Assembly: GCA_947095945.1 (NCBI GenBank)
Contig: CAMUQM010000049.1
Span: 1-11,306, forward strand
DNA from: an uncultured Prevotella sp.
Lineage (GTDB): Bacteria > Bacteroidota > Bacteroidia > Bacteroidales > Bacteroidaceae
Reading direction: 5' to 3'
DNA length: 11,306 bases
Shown here: positions 1-6,258 of the stretch, one piece after another
Numbering within the stretch: the first letter of the stretch is position 1
How the letters are laid out: every line of letters begins with the position of its first letter
The notes under the pieces: generated by a model
Seen by the model: the letters and a program-made list of their open reading frames with translations, nothing else
Told to the model about the DNA's origin: nothing
Database searches by the model: none
Made by a program: the position numbers and the translations under genes

Positions 1-1142
1 TTGTTTACTTCTATTTCGGTGTGAATATTCTTTCCATCCTGTGTGTAGATGTCTACAAGTGAAGCGAAACGACGTGGCTCACGATTTGGCATAACCAATC
101 TTCTTCCATCGGAAAGTTTCAAAGCCTGATAAGGGAAGAGGTAGCTGCCACAAGTAATCCAGCCAGTTATAGTGCGTTGTCGTCCTTTATTTAAACCAGA
201 ATCACTGTTTCCATTTGCGTTTACACCTGTTGTTACCTTTACCAATAACGCACAAGCTGAACCTGAAGCATCGGTAGGAATATACCCTTCTTTGTTACGT
301 GCCTGTCCCAATGAGTCCATACGGATATTACTCATCATACCACCAGGCATCTTACCCACCATCTTACTAAGCATAACTGGTATAGCATTGTCAATATGCT
401 TGAGAATCTCAATCTTACAATCCTGCAGATATCCAGACTTCACATTCTTATCTAAAAGAAGATTCTCAGGCTTTCCCTTTGGAAGTGGAAGTCCCATATT
501 GTCGATAAGCATGAGCTTAGGTGGATATTCATCAATAGTGAACTTCTCTAATTGTATTGCTACGGGGAGGTGATGAACATTACTAAAAGCATCCAATCCT
601 CGCCATTCTACCTGTCCTTCTTCACAATACATCTTCACGCGAAGCATATCAGCACTACCAAGTGTACCGCAGCAAAGAACAAGGAAAAGTCCGATGTGGC
701 TTGTTAATGTAGGCAAGCGCCGCCAAGAGAAGTGTGCAATTTGATTCAAAGTAACCTCGCCAACAATAGCTGTCATCCATACATAAACGAGAACAAAAGG
801 CCAGAAATTAAGCATCTTTGTCAGTCCTATTGGATCTACCGGGTCTTTTCCCTCAGCTACTTGCTTTGTAAGTCCCATGATAAAAGTCAATGCTGCAGCT
901 GCAGCTATTGCAGGAATAGCTGCTTGCATTGTAGCCATAAAGCGACAAAAATAAGACCACTTGCGTAGTATAAATACTACAACAAGAGCTAAAACAAATA
1001 AGCTAAATGTAATGATATTGGCAGGCCAAGCAAAAAAGCTCCATTCCAAGGGACCCATTGTTGCTTGTAACAATCCACCTGTTATCAATAAACCAACAAC
1101 GATTGCTGTTCCTTCTTTAAGTGTATAAGGTTTATTCCACAT
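1..1142 (-). CDS. ResB/Ccs-like cytochrome c biogenesis protein, N-terminal part (3' end outside window)
   Basis: The frame starts at ATG 1142-1140 (MWNKPYTLKEG) and stays open for 380 codons to the window edge. I chose this start because the only in-frame codons between it and an upstream TGA are non-start codons or ATT. Five hydrophobic segments are visible at about residues 12-30, 36-59, 68-92, 111-132 and 146-163, followed by a polar region from about 165 onward, probably the start of the extracytoplasmic domain. This matches the layout of Bacteroidetes ResB/Ccs1-like proteins, which work with CcsA to deliver haem to CxxCH apocytochromes. Identification rests mainly on topology and on the position directly after nrfHA, where Bacteroidetes usually carry such a gene. 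It could be a ResB-only protein followed by a separate ccsA, or a fused CcsBA; the missing 3' end would decide this. It lies 196 bases from nrfA and is probably co-regulated with it. Confidence 0.65.
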   Translation of the reverse strand, partial: MWNKPYTLKEGTAIVVGLLITGGLLQATMGPLEWSFFAWPANIITFSLFVLALVVVFILRKWSYFCRFMATMQAAIPAIAAAAALTFIMGLTKQVAEGKDPVDPIGLTKMLNFWPFVLVYVWMTAIVGEVTLNQIAHFSWRRLPTLTSHIGLFLVLCCGTLGSADMLRVKMYCEEGQVEWRGLDAFSNVHHLPVAIQLEKFTIDEYPPKLMLIDNMGLPLPKGKPENLLLDKNVKSGYLQDCKIEILKHIDNAIPVMLSKMVGKMPGGMMSNIRMDSLGQARNKEGYIPTDASGSACALLVKVTTGVNANGNSDSGLNKGRQRTITGWITCGSYLFPYQALKLSDGRRLVMPNREPRRFASLVDIYTQDGKNIHTEIEVN

Positions 1143-1295
1143 AATAATAGAAACGCTACTCCACTCTTTATCAAAAGGGAAAAGACTTTTATATTGTCTT
1201 CATGGAGTATGAATAAACTAATGATTTAAGCGTGATATATAAAAGATAAGACTTGATATGTCCTGATACAGAAAGGCTATTCTCTCTTTTATTGA

Positions 1296-1327
1296 CAAGA
1301 TTCCTCCCCAAAAGGGAAGGAATCTTG
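1296..1327 (-). terminator. Strong hairpin 11 bases after the nrfA stop codon
   Basis: Arms 1296-1308 and 1314-1327 pair over 13 base pairs with a single bulged base around a 5-base loop. On the minus strand the hairpin is followed by TCAATAAAAGAG, which is not a U-tract, so it is not a canonical intrinsic terminator. It may act as a partial terminator or as a 3' stabiliser that keeps nrfHA transcripts more abundant than the downstream biogenesis gene. The hairpin is seen directly; its role is inferred. Confidence 0.45.
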
Positions 1328-1338
1328 TGAGTAGTTAT

Positions 1339-2835
1339 TTACATCGGTTTAGTAATAAACCGTTTGTTCTTTCGTGCTTGCTCAATCCATTTTGGAACGA
1401 TAGTATCGAGGAACTTCTTCTTCTGTGAGTTGAGCTTAGGCATATCCAATCCAATGTAAGACTGAGCTTTAGCCTTAGTAGAGATGTCAGGCATAGGAAT
1501 CTGTCCTGTGAATCCATGACGAGCGACAACACGTGCTATCTGCAGACGAGCATCTTTAGCATATTCCATTGCACTGGCGAGGATTCGCATAACTTCCTGT
1601 GGAGCATGGAATGCGGCACCATGACTTGCGACAGCATAGTCCCAACGCCACTGACCCTTGCGGAGGTCTTTCAAAACTGGTTCCATTTCAGCTTCTGTTG
1701 CCCCCTTCTCCCAAGCAAATTTTGCCTCTATGTGGGCTGCTGCAAGCTCTTTCTCAACATTTGTACGGAACTCATAAACCTTCTGCTGACGCTCGTAAAC
1801 ATTCTGGCGGAGTGTTTCTGCATCTTGACGGTGACAAGTCTGACATGTACGATCGATGTTTGCCAATGGGCTTGTAATATGATGATCTGTGAATTTCACA
1901 CCACCTTCAGAGATGTAAGGCATGTGGCAATCAGCACATGAAACGCCACGTTGTCCATGTATTCCCTGTAAGAATAATTCATAACCAGGATGCTGTGCCT
2001 TAAGAATCTTAGCCTTTGACAGTGGATTGATGTAATCGTAGAAGCCAATACTATCATAATATTCTTCTGCTGCCTCACACGTCATACCCTTTTCTTGAGG
2101 GAAGTGCAGATAGTTGCCATTCTCCTTTTCGAAGTAGTATTCCGTGTGGCACTGTGCGCAGACCAGACTACGCATCTCCTGATGACTGGCTTTTCTCACG
2201 TCTTTACCAACGCGAGCCCATGCCTCATAGAGTGCAGGACGAGCAGGACGAAGTTCCATTGTCCGTGCATCATGGCAGTCTGAGCAACCGACGGTGTTCA
2301 TGACCTCTGGTCCCCAGTCGCTCCACTTGGCAGCATAGAATTGATCTGTTCCCTTGTCACGCATAAGTCGAATAACATCAGGACTCTTGCAGGTCCAGCA
2401 GGTTCCAGGCTGCATGTCATCTTGTCCGTCAACGCCTGGACTTCCTGTACGCAAAATCTTACGTAAGTCATCAATACAATGACGGTGTCCACGTGGTGTA
2501 TTATACTCTCTTGAGAAAGCATAGCCAGCCCATAGGACAACCATTTCAGGTCTCTCTGCCAGTACATCTACTTCCTGAGAAGAGTTATACTTACTCACAA
2601 AACTCGTGTCTTCTGTCATTGCCCACGTCTGGTACTCTCGTGGGAAATCAGCTGCAAACTTCTCATTCTGAGCAACAATGGAATCTGTCATTGGTGTACG
2701 TCTATTATTGAACACGCTTACCACCTCAGCTCTTCTTTCAAGCATTGAAGAACAGAGCAGTCCAAGAATGAACACGAGAACCATTGCTCCTCCAAAGAGC
2801 AGCCAGCCTTGCCATTTCTTTAATGTCTTTGCCAT
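1339..2835 (-). CDS. nrfA: Cytochrome c nitrite reductase NrfA (ammonia-forming, pentahaem)
   Basis: NrfA reduces nitrite to ammonium with six electrons on the outer face of the cytoplasmic membrane. The 498-residue protein has all five haem sites: the diagnostic active-site CWTCK (146-150), then CSDCH (184-188), CAQCH (226-230), CADCH (300-304) and CQTCH (331-335). Active-site residues known from the E. coli and Wolinella enzymes are recognisable: Arg115 in YNTPRGH, Tyr233 next to the likely calcium ligand Glu232 in HTEYYF, and His282 in QHPGYE. An N-terminal hydrophobic segment (about 11-30) is an uncleaved anchor or signal peptide. Length is normal for the family. It begins 19 bases after the nrfH stop, so the two are co-transcribed as the usual nrfHA pair. 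No frameshift or missing key residue is seen. Confidence 0.97.
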   Translation of the reverse strand: MAKTLKKWQGWLLFGGAMVLVFILGLLCSSMLERRAEVVSVFNNRRTPMTDSIVAQNEKFAADFPREYQTWAMTEDTSFVSKYNSSQEVDVLAERPEMVVLWAGYAFSREYNTPRGHRHCIDDLRKILRTGSPGVDGQDDMQPGTCWTCKSPDVIRLMRDKGTDQFYAAKWSDWGPEVMNTVGCSDCHDARTMELRPARPALYEAWARVGKDVRKASHQEMRSLVCAQCHTEYYFEKENGNYLHFPQEKGMTCEAAEEYYDSIGFYDYINPLSKAKILKAQHPGYELFLQGIHGQRGVSCADCHMPYISEGGVKFTDHHITSPLANIDRTCQTCHRQDAETLRQNVYERQQKVYEFRTNVEKELAAAHIEAKFAWEKGATEAEMEPVLKDLRKGQWRWDYAVASHGAAFHAPQEVMRILASAMEYAKDARLQIARVVARHGFTGQIPMPDISTKAKAQSYIGLDMPKLNSQKKKFLDTIVPKWIEQARKNKRFITKPM

Positions 2836-2854
2836 AATTATCTGTTTTTAATTT

Positions 2855-3487
2855 CTATTTCTTCTTTCCTAACACTTTCTGTAACCATTCTGGTACTGGA
2901 GATGGTGGCATTGGCTCCACATACTCTGCTCCGGGAGTGCTGGAGAGAGAATTCATCTTCATATGGGCTACATCACGATGACAATCCCAGCAGGCTTTAC
3001 CCTCACCTCGCTGAGCCTCCATATAATTAATTCGACCAGTATTTACAAACTCCTGATTGAGTTGTTTATGACAGCGAATACAATTATCCATAATCACATC
3101 TGCTGATGCTGTTTCTGCCTGAATAGTTTGTGACTCATTGAATGTAACAAAATAAGCCACATGTTTCATACCATCCATACCTTTAAAAGCATAGTGAGCA
3201 GCAATATTGTCATTAGGAACATGACAATCGTTACATGTTGTGTTACGAGCATGTGCAGAGTGTGACCACGTAGCATAATAAGGTGACATAATATGGCAAT
3301 TAATACATGCTGCGGGATCATCTCCTATTATATAGGTATGCATACGTAGTAGATAAAAGAATAACCCTGTCAATCCTACTATCACACCGCACAAAATCGA
3401 TAATGTAACCTTTTGCCGATATGAGATGCGTGATAGAAACTTATCCATCACACTTTTCAATTTGGTAGATATGGTTTTTAACTTCAT
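2855..3487 (-). CDS. nrfH: NrfH, tetrahaem quinol dehydrogenase subunit of nitrite reductase
   Basis: NrfH is the membrane-anchored NapC/NirT-family cytochrome that oxidises menaquinol and feeds electrons to NrfA. Starting at ATG 3487 it has 210 residues: a basic N-terminus, one transmembrane helix (about 27-48), and four haem motifs, CINCH (61-65), CNDCH (85-89), CIRCH (136-140) and CWDCH (166-170). The first is CxxCHxM (Met67), the NrfH-type pattern in which the methionine serves haem 1. The frame is also open to a TTG at 3514, but a TAnnTTTG promoter box overlaps that codon and would put the transcript start downstream of it, so I prefer the ATG. The tail is proline-rich (MPPSPVPEW) and lysine-ended. 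It is first in the operon, followed by nrfA. Confidence 0.95.
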   Translation of the reverse strand: MKLKTISTKLKSVMDKFLSRISYRQKVTLSILCGVIVGLTGLFFYLLRMHTYIIGDDPAACINCHIMSPYYATWSHSAHARNTTCNDCHVPNDNIAAHYAFKGMDGMKHVAYFVTFNESQTIQAETASADVIMDNCIRCHKQLNQEFVNTGRINYMEAQRGEGKACWDCHRDVAHMKMNSLSSTPGAEYVEPMPPSPVPEWLQKVLGKKK

Positions 3488-3511
3488 GGGAGTTATATCT
3501 TGTTTCGTGCA

Positions 3512-3519
3512 CAAATATA
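3512..3519 (-). promoter_or_regulatory. Putative -7 box of the nrfHA promoter
   Basis: On the minus strand 3519-3512 reads TATATTTG, a perfect match to the Bacteroidetes sigma-ABfr -7 consensus TAnnTTTG. Transcription would begin near 3505, leaving a leader of under 20 bases before ATG 3487. No TTTG is visible at the expected -33 spacing, only AT-rich sequence, which would fit a promoter that needs an activator. Confidence 0.55.
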
Positions 3520-3558
3520 TATATTATTTTTTAATTGATTAGTAAAGAAACGAGAAAA

Positions 3559-3612
3559 AATCATCATTAATTATGATTTAGACTAAATCTAATATATTCT
3601 TTTCATAAGAAT
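3559..3612 (-). promoter_or_regulatory. Cluster of inverted repeats upstream of nrfH
   Basis: Three dyads are seen. GATTTAG-A-CTAAATC (3575-3589) is a perfect 7-bp palindrome with a 1-base centre. AATCAT-N8-ATGATT (3559-3578) overlaps it. ATTCTT-N5-AAGAAT lies at 3596-3612. They lie roughly 55-105 bases upstream of the predicted transcript start, a usual place for an activator of anaerobic respiration genes. None is a clean FNR/CRP half-site pair (TTGAT-N4-ATCAA), so the regulator is unknown. Confidence 0.35.
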
Positions 3613-3779
3613 AAGATTTTCTTTTCCTTTATTTCCGCAGCGTAAAACCTTGTAAAGAATAAGTGGCTAAGAGACAAAGTTCTCAAAAGACTTGGATATG
3701 TCAGAATTTTTACCTATCTTGCTGCTATAAAACATCATAAGAAAACAAAGTATGCCCTTTACGTATATAACACAATCCG

Positions 3780-4190
3780 TTAGAAGACAACTTGTAATAC
3801 CCTTTTATAATCCCTTTTTTTTACATGAATGGATTTAAAAGTAGTTTGAGCATTAAGCATTATTGTGGGAATCAGAAGGAGAACAACCCATACTGTTTTA
3901 TTTCTGTACTTCATATTATTATCTACATGAATATTTACTGTTACTTTAGAAGAATGATTTTTAGAAACTGCTTGTAATATCAACCCAATACCATATGATA
4001 CCCCTATGGACTTATTGAATATTTTACTGCGGATGTCATAATGCCTCCTTCCTTTAAATTCTGCCCTAACAAATCTTCTGCAGGCATACTTATTCCCATT
4101 TCATAATCATATTCAAGCCCCCAAAAGTGACCTATTTTTGCTGTAAGGTTTGCCCTTTGTTATTTGGTCTAAAAGCCTCCATTCCTTATA
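3780..4190 (-). pseudogene. Non-functional coding debris downstream of the RHS fragment
   Basis: The frame of the RHS fragment continues past its stop and, after four further stops, reopens without a stop from about 4100 down to 3780. Within it, ATG 3914 starts a 44-residue stretch with a Bacteroidetes-style signal peptide (basic MKYRNK, hydrophobic VWVVLLLIPTIML, then NAQ) followed by only about 20 more residues before a stop. A different frame at about 4150-4008 encodes a protein-like stretch containing GHFWGLEYDYEMG. No single intact gene is present. I read this as remnants of one or two accessory genes; the signal-peptide piece could instead be a real small secreted protein. Family not recognised. 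Confidence 0.3.
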
Positions 4191-4730
4191 TTATAATTCT
4201 ATTTGCAGGGTTGTATTCTCTGGATTAATACTACAATATACATAAGAACCTAAAAGTTGATATTTTTCTGCCAACAGATCCACACACATCAATCTTCCCA
4301 GCGCTGCATCATAGTGGCGTGCACCATAATCATACCAATCCAATCCGTGCATACAATCAAGTTCCTTGCCGTTGTACTTGTAAGATCGTGTGCCTCCGCC
4401 TGTACTCTCACCCATCAGTCCACCAAAGGCATAGTAATGATTCACTTGCTCCACTTCTCCATGCTCATCTATCACAACACGGTTGTTTCCAAGGTGGTCC
4501 TGCAAGTAGTAATGGTATGTTGGAGTGGAATTCGTGAAAGAGATATATCCCACGTCGGTAAGAATCTTGCTTAATTGTACATTCTCATAAATCATATTTC
4601 CACAGTAATCGGTTTTCAACGTTAAAGCCACATTAGTAGATTGAGGCAAAACGATGCTGCCCATAGGTACAAAGAGGTTAGTCTTCGAGGTTTTATAGGT
4701 GGCGGAGAGTTTACTCCCCCATCCATACAA
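4191..4730 (-). pseudogene. Truncated RHS-repeat protein fragment
   Basis: The open frame encodes about 179 residues that match the C-terminal core of Bacteroidetes RHS/YD-repeat proteins: YHYYLQDHLGNNRVV (72-86), VNHYYAFGGL (96-105), YKYNGKELD (118-126), WYDYGARHYDAALGR (132-146) and AEKY (154-157). Intact RHS proteins are usually over 1000 residues, so almost all the repeat shell is missing. The leftmost codon is TTG and an in-frame TAA lies just upstream, so there is no credible start. The normally conserved 'DP' in the closing motif is DL (151-152), and the protein ends shortly after, in TTLQIEL, with no recognisable toxin tip. A good promoter sits directly upstream. Alternatively it is a silent cassette used for recombination with a full RHS gene elsewhere. 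Confidence 0.75.
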
Positions 4731-4773
4731 GTTGATTGTTTCGTTCGTTTGTATTTTAAATTATTAGTTTCTG

Positions 4774-4804
4774 CAAATATAAAAAACTGATTTTACAAAT
4801 CAAA
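4774..4804 (-). promoter_or_regulatory. Bacteroidetes-type promoter facing the RHS fragment
   Basis: The minus strand shows TTTG (4804-4801), a 19-base spacer and TATATTTG (4781-4774), a full match to the TTTG-N19/20-TAnnTTTG consensus. Transcription would start around 4767 and enter the RHS fragment within about 40 bases. Function is inferred from the match. Confidence 0.6.
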
Positions 4805-4915
4805 GTTTGAAGCCATTTCTTTAGCTATATCGCAACTTTCCAACAGCAAGTTAATTCTATATTTACAACCTATAGCACGGTTTTAGCCTTTGGCACTATA
4901 CGAGTTTACCCTCAG

Positions 4916-5000
4916 CACAATATGTGCTAAGCAATAACACAACGTTTACTATGTACTACACAATACTTTCTAAGTACAACACAGGAAAGATAATGTACTC
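4916..5000. repeat. Four imperfect tandem copies of a 21-bp unit
   Basis: Units 4916-4937 (22 bp), 4938-4958, 4959-4979 and 4980-5000 each begin with CACA. Most then share a middle part like TTTCTA and an end like GTACTA or GTACAA. The two central copies are closest to each other and the outer copies are more diverged. Regular 21-bp spacing is two helical turns, so repeated protein binding on one face is possible. There is no spacer structure, so this is not a CRISPR array. Confidence 0.6.
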
Positions 5001-5048
5001 TCTCTTCATAGTTGTAAAAACACTACAAGAATAGTTGCTTTTCTAATT

Positions 5049-5131
5049 TTCCTGTCACTTCTGTCATAGCTTTACTAATTACAAAGTATTGATTACAAGC
5101 AATTTAAACGAAATGTTAAAAGTGATAGCAA
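5049..5131. repeat. Imperfect inverted repeat, possible small non-autonomous element
   Basis: TTCCTGTCACTTCT at 5049-5062 and the complement of 5118-5131 (TTGCTATCACTTTT) agree at 11 of 14 positions, around a 55-base AT-rich interior. A MITE-like element or a dispersed repeat is possible, but no target-site duplication was identified. Confidence 0.3.
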
Positions 5132-5308
5132 CTAAAACAAAAAATAAATTAGGATTTAGAGTAACTATAAACCATTTAATCTAAGAACTGTGTACCTCTT
5201 CTCATAGTTATAAATATTCTCTACGTTGAAACAAAGTTTACAAAAAGGTTGAAGCCCCATGTGAGAAGTTCAATCTAATATATTTAGTAAAAAAGGTTTA
5301 GCTGGCAA

Positions 5309-5446
5309 TTATAATTCATCGTCAGGATAAGTCGGGTCCGCCTCATGATTCCAACTGTCATACATAGACCATAGGCATAAGTCCTTATATCTGTTATACT
5401 CACTATAAACTGAAGAGCTTAGTCCATAGCCGTACAAACTAAAATC
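5309..5446 (-). pseudogene. In-frame 45-codon continuation of the hypothetical gene beyond its stop
   Basis: Directly after the TAA at 5449-5447 the same frame reads DFSLYGYGL..., rich in Tyr, Ser and Trp, and ends in DPTYPDDEL before TAA at 5311-5309. There is no start codon of its own near the beginning. The composition looks protein-like, and 45 stop-free codons are not expected often in such AT-rich DNA. It may be the lost C-terminus of a gene of about 203 codons, or chance. Confidence 0.4.
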
Positions 5447-5920
5447 TTACTGGCTGAAAGGGAATTCTATATATTTTGTACCTTTTATTATTTCCGGAGG
5501 TGCTTGAGGTTTGAAAAACATTAATACGGAAGGTTTTTCCTTAACAATATCATCTAATAAAAAAATATCATCATTTATTATACATGATAAGTTTGTCAAG
5601 AATTCACAAATCTTATTGTGAATATTCAGACTATCAACAAATCTTGCATCAATATCCATTTCTAACTGTTCTGTACTATTTAAGTACCACCTAAGAACAG
5701 GTTTTTCACATAAGAAAAGAGTGATTATCTCGTTACAAATATCATACTCTATATCTTCTGCAATACCTTTAAATCTCTCTTCCATAGAAACGAAAGACGT
5801 TTGACAGATATAGTTATAAATAGCTTTCAATGCACCTTTTTTAAGTCGATATGAAATTACATCTCTGATATAATCATCATTTGTATAATAAATATGTTTT
5901 TTTATTTGATACCAGTTCAT
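5447..5920 (-). CDS. Hypothetical protein, possibly cut short by a nonsense codon
   Basis: From ATG 5920 the frame encodes 157 residues (MNWYQIKKHIYY...), ending in EFPFSQ. The frame is open further to TTG 5947, but a TAnnTTTG box covers that codon, so the ATG is the better start. The protein is rich in Ile, Asp, Glu and Tyr, has no signal peptide or membrane helix and looks cytosolic and largely helical. I do not recognise the family. After the TAA at 5449-5447 the same frame continues 45 codons to a second TAA. Its place next to an RHS remnant would fit an immunity-type or other accessory protein, but nothing in the sequence proves that. Base composition is more AT-rich than the housekeeping genes beside it, which hints at foreign origin. 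Confidence 0.55.
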   Translation of the reverse strand: MNWYQIKKHIYYTNDDYIRDVISYRLKKGALKAIYNYICQTSFVSMEERFKGIAEDIEYDICNEIITLFLCEKPVLRWYLNSTEQLEMDIDARFVDSLNIHNKICEFLTNLSCIINDDIFLLDDIVKEKPSVLMFFKPQAPPEIIKGTKYIEFPFSQ

Positions 5921-5944
5921 AACTACTGTTTTGATTTTATAGAT

Positions 5945-5973
5945 CAAATTTACTCAACCTATTACTCAACCAA
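5945..5973 (-). promoter_or_regulatory. Putative promoter of the hypothetical gene
   Basis: TAAATTTG at 5952-5945 fits TAnnTTTG exactly, with TTG at 5973-5971 about 18 bases further upstream as a weak -33 element. Transcription would start near 5938, giving a short leader to ATG 5920. Confidence 0.5.
5950..5971 (-). repeat. Direct repeat of GGTTGAGTAA inside the promoter spacer
   Basis: GGTTGAGTAA occurs at 5971-5962 and again at 5959-5950 (minus strand), separated by TA, a 12-bp period. It fills the space between the -33 and -7 elements. It may be an operator or a recombinase arm-site; both are inference. Confidence 0.5.
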
Positions 5974-6037
5974 CTTCTGTCTGTTTATACCGTTTAATGC
6001 CGAAATATGCCGCTTTCACACCGAGGTTTACCTCCCT

Positions 6038-6080
6038 AAAAAGCAAATCAGGCATCTACAAATCAATGTAAACACCTGAT
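6038..6080 (-). terminator. Possible terminator of the tRNA-Arg transcript
   Basis: ATCAGG (minus strand 6080-6075) pairs with CCTGAT (6052-6047), with a 4-bp inner stem, and is followed by TTGCTTTTT ending at 6038. It begins 12 bases after the tRNA 3' end. The stem is short, so support is moderate. Confidence 0.35.
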
Positions 6081-6091
6081 ATTCAACATCG

Positions 6092-6166
6092 TGATTCCGT
6101 TGGGGTTCGAACCCAAGACCCACAGCTTAGAAGGCTGTTGCTCTAATCCAACTGAGCTACGGAACC
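6092..6166 (-). tRNA. tRNA-Arg (anticodon UCU)
   Basis: A full 75-base cloverleaf folds on the minus strand. The acceptor GGTTCCG pairs with CGGAATC (one G-T), the D stem is GCTC/GAGC, the anticodon stem is ACAGC/GCTGT around loop CTTCTAA with anticodon TCT, and the T stem TTGGG/CCCAA encloses TTCGAAC. The discriminator base is A and no CCA is encoded, as is usual in Bacteroidetes. It reads AGA codons. It has its own promoter and stands alone between the recN-protease operon and an accessory stretch, a common integration site for mobile elements. Confidence 0.97.
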
Positions 6167-6178
6167 ATCATGCGGGTG

Positions 6179-6210
6179 CAAAGGTACGGATTTTATTCGA
6201 TTCTGCCAAA
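6179..6210 (-). promoter_or_regulatory. Promoter of tRNA-Arg
   Basis: TTTG (6210-6207), a 20-base spacer and TACCTTTG (6186-6179) match the Bacteroidetes consensus fully. The tRNA 5' end is 12 bases downstream of the -7 box, so transcription would start only a few bases before the mature tRNA. Confidence 0.8.
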
Positions 6211-6236
6211 TTCCGCTCCCCCAATTTTTGTGACAA

Positions 6237-6258
6237 TAAACTTTATCTGATAAGTTTA
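6237..6258 (-). terminator. Hairpin overlapping the stop of the TPR protein gene
   Basis: TAAACTT-AT and AT(A)AAGTTTA form a stem of about 9 bp with one bulge around a very small loop, including the TAA stop codon. On the minus strand only TTGTCACAAAAATTGG follows, with no U-run, so it is a weak terminator candidate for the operon ending here. Confidence 0.35.

Larger units (their letters stand above)
4731..5308. other. Gene-free AT-rich stretch
   Basis: I see no convincing gene here on either strand. The longest minus-strand frames are about 30 codons (for example ATG near 5262, MGLQPFCKL...) and lack supporting features. The stretch holds the RHS-side promoter, the 21-bp tandem repeats and an imperfect long inverted repeat, each listed separately. 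Confidence 0.6.

Noticed and set aside
172..573. Plus-strand ORF of 133 codons at the left end
   Set aside because: The opposite strand carries the longer ResB/Ccs-like frame that runs unbroken for 380 codons with clear membrane segments.
1516..1941. Plus-strand ORF of 141 codons opposite nrfA
   Set aside because: It is Cys-rich and low in charged residues because it mirrors nrfA haem codons; nrfA is certain on the other strand.
4916..5000. CRISPR array
   Set aside because: The 21-bp units follow each other directly with no spacers, are imperfect, and there are no cas genes in the window.
5170..5262. Minus-strand 31-codon ORF MGLQPFCKL...
   Set aside because: It is too short, has no promoter or family features, and lies in repeat-bearing intergenic DNA.
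5894..6079. Plus-strand 61-codon ORF beside the tRNA
   Set aside because: It lies antisense to the start of the hypothetical gene and its promoter, is Phe/Tyr/Ile-rich as expected of a shadow frame, and has no coding signs.
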